Origin: Chloroflexota bacterium
GTDB lineage: Bacteria > Chloroflexota > Anaerolineae > Anaerolineales > UBA4823
Assembly: GCA_012798185.1 (NCBI GenBank)
Contig: JAAZNS010000255.1
Span: 1 to 7,444, forward strand
Direction of reading: 5' to 3'
Length of the DNA: 7,444 bases
The translations under genes and the position numbers were made by a program. The notes beneath the pieces are model-generated. The model saw nothing but the letters and a program-made list of their open reading frames with translations, was not told the origin of the DNA and searched no databases. Positions 6,020 through 7,444 of the stretch are shown piece by piece; the first letter of the stretch is position 1, and each line of letters opens with the position of its first letter.

Positions 6020-6789
6020 TGGCTTGGGAACGAGGCATTATTATAAAAAGTCAAGCCGAGTTGAATTTAATGCGCGAAGCTGGCAGAGTGAATGCATTAG
6101 CATTAGAAGCTGCTCGTCAAATAATCAGACCGGGTGTTTCCACTCAGGAGATCGATGAAGCAGCTGCAGAAGTGATCCGAAAACATGGCGCAAAACCTGC
6201 TTTTTTGGGAGTACCCGGAGCATACCCTTATCCAGCGACCACCACAGTAAGTATTAATGATGAGATGGTGCACGGTATTCCTGGAAAGCGCAAAATCAAA
6301 GAAGGCGATATTGTATCAGTCGATTGTGGAACGATATTGGAAGGTTTTGTAGGTGATTCTGCTTTTACCATGGGTGTCGGTGAAATTAGTGCGGAAGCTA
6401 AACGGCTGATCGAGGTAACCGAGAGAGCTTTATACATTGGGATCGAAAAACTACGTGTTGGAAATCGGGTTGGCGATGTAGGCTCAGCAATACAAAAATT
6501 TGTCGAGGGGCATGGTTTTCATGTTCCCCGCGAATATACTGGGCACGGGATCGGACGCTCAATGTGGGAAGGTCCTCAGGTGCCAAATTACGGAATTGCC
6601 GGACGCGGCATTCCTTTACGAGCAGGAATGGCTATCGCGATCGAACCAATGGTATTGGTAGGAACTCACGAAACTCGTGTAATGCCTGATCGATGGACAG
6701 TATCATCGAAGGACAGCAGCTTAACAGCTCATTTTGAGCACACAGTTGCGGTTACCCAAAATGGACCGGTGATATTGACCATACCCTAA
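6016..6789 (+). CDS. map: Methionine aminopeptidase, type I
   Basis: Map removes the initiator methionine from nascent proteins, after deformylation, using a two-metal site. The 257-residue product has the M24A pita-bread fold without an N-terminal zinc extension. The five metal ligands are all present: D103 (SVDCG), D114 (GFVGD), H177 (YTGHGIGR), E210 (AIEP) and E241 (HFEHT). The substrate-contacting His of NDEMVHGIPG is H86. Oddity: the position seven residues after H177, His178 in E. coli (GRxxHExPQV), is W184 here (GRSMWEGPQVPNYG). ATG 6016 overlaps the adk stop as ATGA, with AAAAGG at 6003-6008 seven bases upstream. A second ATG at 6019 is less well spaced. The adk-map pair after secY is a common arrangement. 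Confidence 0.97.
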   Translation: MMAWERGIIIKSQAELNLMREAGRVNALALEAARQIIRPGVSTQEIDEAAAEVIRKHGAKPAFLGVPGAYPYPATTTVSINDEMVHGIPGKRKIKEGDIVSVDCGTILEGFVGDSAFTMGVGEISAEAKRLIEVTERALYIGIEKLRVGNRVGDVGSAIQKFVEGHGFHVPREYTGHGIGRSMWEGPQVPNYGIAGRGIPLRAGMAIAIEPMVLVGTHETRVMPDRWTVSSKDSSLTAHFEHTVAVTQNGPVILTIP

Positions 6790-6794
6790 TCATG

Positions 6795-6823
6795 TAGACG
6801 AAGAAAGCCAGAGGAGGTATAAT
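6795..6823 (+). promoter_or_regulatory. Possible sigma70-type internal promoter ahead of rpmJ
   Basis: A perfect -10 hexamer TATAAT lies at 6818-6823. Exactly 17 bases upstream, 6795-6800 reads TAGACG, which matches 4 of 6 bases of TTGACA. A transcript would start near 6830, about 30 bases before the rpmJ ATG. The site lies in the only sizeable spacer between map and the alpha-operon genes, where an extra promoter makes sense. The -10 overlaps a purine-rich Shine-Dalgarno-like run, so a chance match is possible. Confidence 0.45.
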
Positions 6824-6836
6824 AACAACTTTGGCT
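6806..6836 (+). other. Inverted repeat around the Shine-Dalgarno-like run in the map-rpmJ spacer
   Basis: AGCCAGAG (6806-6813) pairs with CTTTGGCT (6829-6836), giving 8 pairs with one G-U around a 15-base loop. The loop holds the rest of GAGGAGGT (6811-6818) and the TATAAT. In read-through mRNA it would form a small hairpin 8 bases before the real rpmJ ribosome binding site (AAGGAG 6845-6850). As DNA it brackets the -10 region. Its function is unknown and it may be coincidental. Confidence 0.3.
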
Positions 6837-6858
6837 GTGTTGAGAAGGAGTAGTTATC

Positions 6859-6972
6859 ATGAAAGTTTCATCTTCGATAAAAAAGCGCTGCTCGAAATGT
6901 AAAATCGTAAAGCGCAAAGGTATTTTGTACGTTATTTGTGATAATCCAAAGCATAAACAAAGGCAAGGATGA
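6859..6972 (+). CDS. rpmJ: 50S ribosomal protein L36 (zinc-binding type)
   Basis: L36 is the smallest 50S protein and stabilises 23S rRNA near the peptidyl transferase region. The 37-residue product MKVSSSIKKRCSKCKIVKRK and following residues has the zinc-ribbon ligands C11-x2-C14, C27 and H32 in CDNPKHKQRQG, so it is the C+ form. The family length is 37-38 residues, so it is complete. The ATG at 6859 is preceded by AAGGAG at 6845-6850 with 8-base spacing. It lies 69 bases after map and 6 bases before rpsM. infA, which usually precedes it, is absent here. Confidence 0.97.
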   Translation: MKVSSSIKKRCSKCKIVKRKGILYVICDNPKHKQRQG

Positions 6973-6978
6973 TCTGAT

Positions 6979-7368
6979 ATGGCACGTATTGAAGGCGTTG
7001 ACTTACCCCGTAATAAGCGTGTTGAAGTTGGCTTAACTTATCTTTATGGTATTGGTTTACCCAGAGCTAAAGAAATTCTGGCAGCAACCAAAATCAATCC
7101 GGATACACGGATAAAGGATTTAACCGAAGCCGAAGTAGCGCAATTGCGCGAATATATATCTCAATCTTATAAAGTTGAAGGTGATTTACGGCGAGAGGTA
7201 CAGCTAAATATCAAACGGCTTATTGAAATAGGCAGCTATCGCGGACTGCGACATCGGCGCAACCTCCAGGTGCGCGGGCAGAGAACAAGAACCAATTCGA
7301 GAACCCGAAAGGGACCCAAGAAAACCGTGGCAGGTCGTGGGCGCAGACGCGGCGCAAAGAAGAAATAA
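6979..7368 (+). CDS. rpsM: 30S ribosomal protein S13
   Basis: S13 is in the 30S head, contacts L5 across the subunit bridge, and touches the P-site tRNA with its basic tail. The 129-residue product has the family start MARIEGVDLPRNKRVEVGLT and a helix-two-turn-helix segment with YGIGLPRAKEIL (24-35). The signature IEIGSYRGLRHRRNLQVRGQ RTRTNSRTRKGP follows, then a very basic tail ending in GRGRRRGAKKK. In the signature the usual Pro of NLPVRGQ is Gln, a mild change. The ATG at 6979 follows AAGGAT at 6965-6970, inside the rpmJ end. rpsK, rpsD and rpoA would be expected downstream, beyond the window. Confidence 0.98.
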   Translation: MARIEGVDLPRNKRVEVGLTYLYGIGLPRAKEILAATKINPDTRIKDLTEAEVAQLREYISQSYKVEGDLRREVQLNIKRLIEIGSYRGLRHRRNLQVRGQRTRTNSRTRKGPKKTVAGRGRRRGAKKK

Positions 7369-7383
7369 TCTGCAGGCAGCGAG

Positions 7384-7428
7384 CAAATCCAGATTGGGAA
7401 CCTTCCTCCCAGCGGCTATCTGGATTTG
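7384..7428 (+). promoter_or_regulatory. Large two-part hairpin downstream of rpsM
   Basis: CAAATCCAGAT (7384-7394) and ATCTGGATTTG (7418-7428) are perfect inverted repeats of 11 bases. Directly inside, TGGGA (7395-7399) pairs with TCCCA (7407-7411) around a 7-base loop, leaving six unpaired bases (GCGGCT, 7412-7417) on the 3' side. The element is followed by GTGAGCCAATACAG, not by a T-tract, so it does not look like an intrinsic terminator, although the window ends 16 bases later. It lies 15 bases after the rpsM stop, in the rpsM-rpsK position of the alpha operon. A leader for the next gene, a processing site or a dispersed palindromic repeat are all possible. Confidence 0.65.
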
Positions 7429-7444
7429 TGAGCCAATACAGATT

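Noticed and set aside
6831..6902. Short TTG-started reading frame of 23 codons after the orphan ribosome binding site
   Set aside because: It overlaps rpmJ, shows no similarity to IF-1 or any family I know, and its spacing to the ribosome binding site (12 bases) is long.
7384..7428. Rho-independent terminator after rpsM
   Set aside because: The stem is strong but is followed by GTGAGCC rather than a run of T, and termination inside the alpha operon is not expected.
7428..7444. GTG 7428 as the start of rpsK
   Set aside because: There is no properly spaced ribosome binding site, and the five following codons do not resemble an S11 N-terminus.
1..7444. CRISPR arrays, tRNA or rRNA genes, insertion sequences, phage or toxin-antitoxin genes
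   Set aside because: None seen by reading either strand; the window is nearly fully occupied by conserved ribosomal and housekeeping genes.

Overview
The window is a piece of a bacterial ribosomal-protein super-operon (the spc operon running into the start of the alpha operon). All genes are on the + strand. The order is rplN (3' end only), rplX, rplE, rpsN, rpsH, rplF, rplR, rpsE, rpmD, rplO, secY, adk, map, rpmJ, rpsM. The zinc-type (C+) S14 and L36, the Cys4 tail on L24, the adk-map pair after secY and the moderate GC content (mid-40s by eye) fit a non-proteobacterial lineage. My best guess is Chloroflexota, probably Anaerolineae, judged from the feel of the Adk, SecY and S5 sequences. That is an inference of moderate confidence, since no alignment could be run.

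Layout: bases 1-199 hold the C-terminal part of L14, and the first ~45 bases do not read cleanly in any frame. Bases 231-3942 hold nine small-spaced or overlapping ribosomal protein genes (L24, L5, S14, S8, L6, L18, S5, L30, L15). Bases 4001-6789 hold the secretion channel SecY, adenylate kinase and type I methionine aminopeptidase; adk and map overlap by four bases. Bases 6859-7368 hold L36 and S13. Bases 7369-7444 hold a large imperfect hairpin and no gene; rpsK would be expected next but lies outside. No stretch without a gene exceeds 300 bases.

The genes work together in making ribosomes and processing nascent proteins. The products are 30S and 50S proteins, the channel that receives nascent membrane and secreted proteins, the enzyme that trims the initiator methionine, and a nucleotide-balancing kinase.

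I see no new multi-gene system; the coding content is conserved housekeeping. What deserves a second look is smaller. Each spacer of 35 bases or more holds an RNA hairpin, three of them notable: before rpsE, a mutually exclusive pair before secY, and after rpsM. infA is missing from its usual place between map and rpmJ, where a strong Shine-Dalgarno sequence and a promoter-like site sit instead. Some normally conserved residues also look altered in Map, SecY and Adk.
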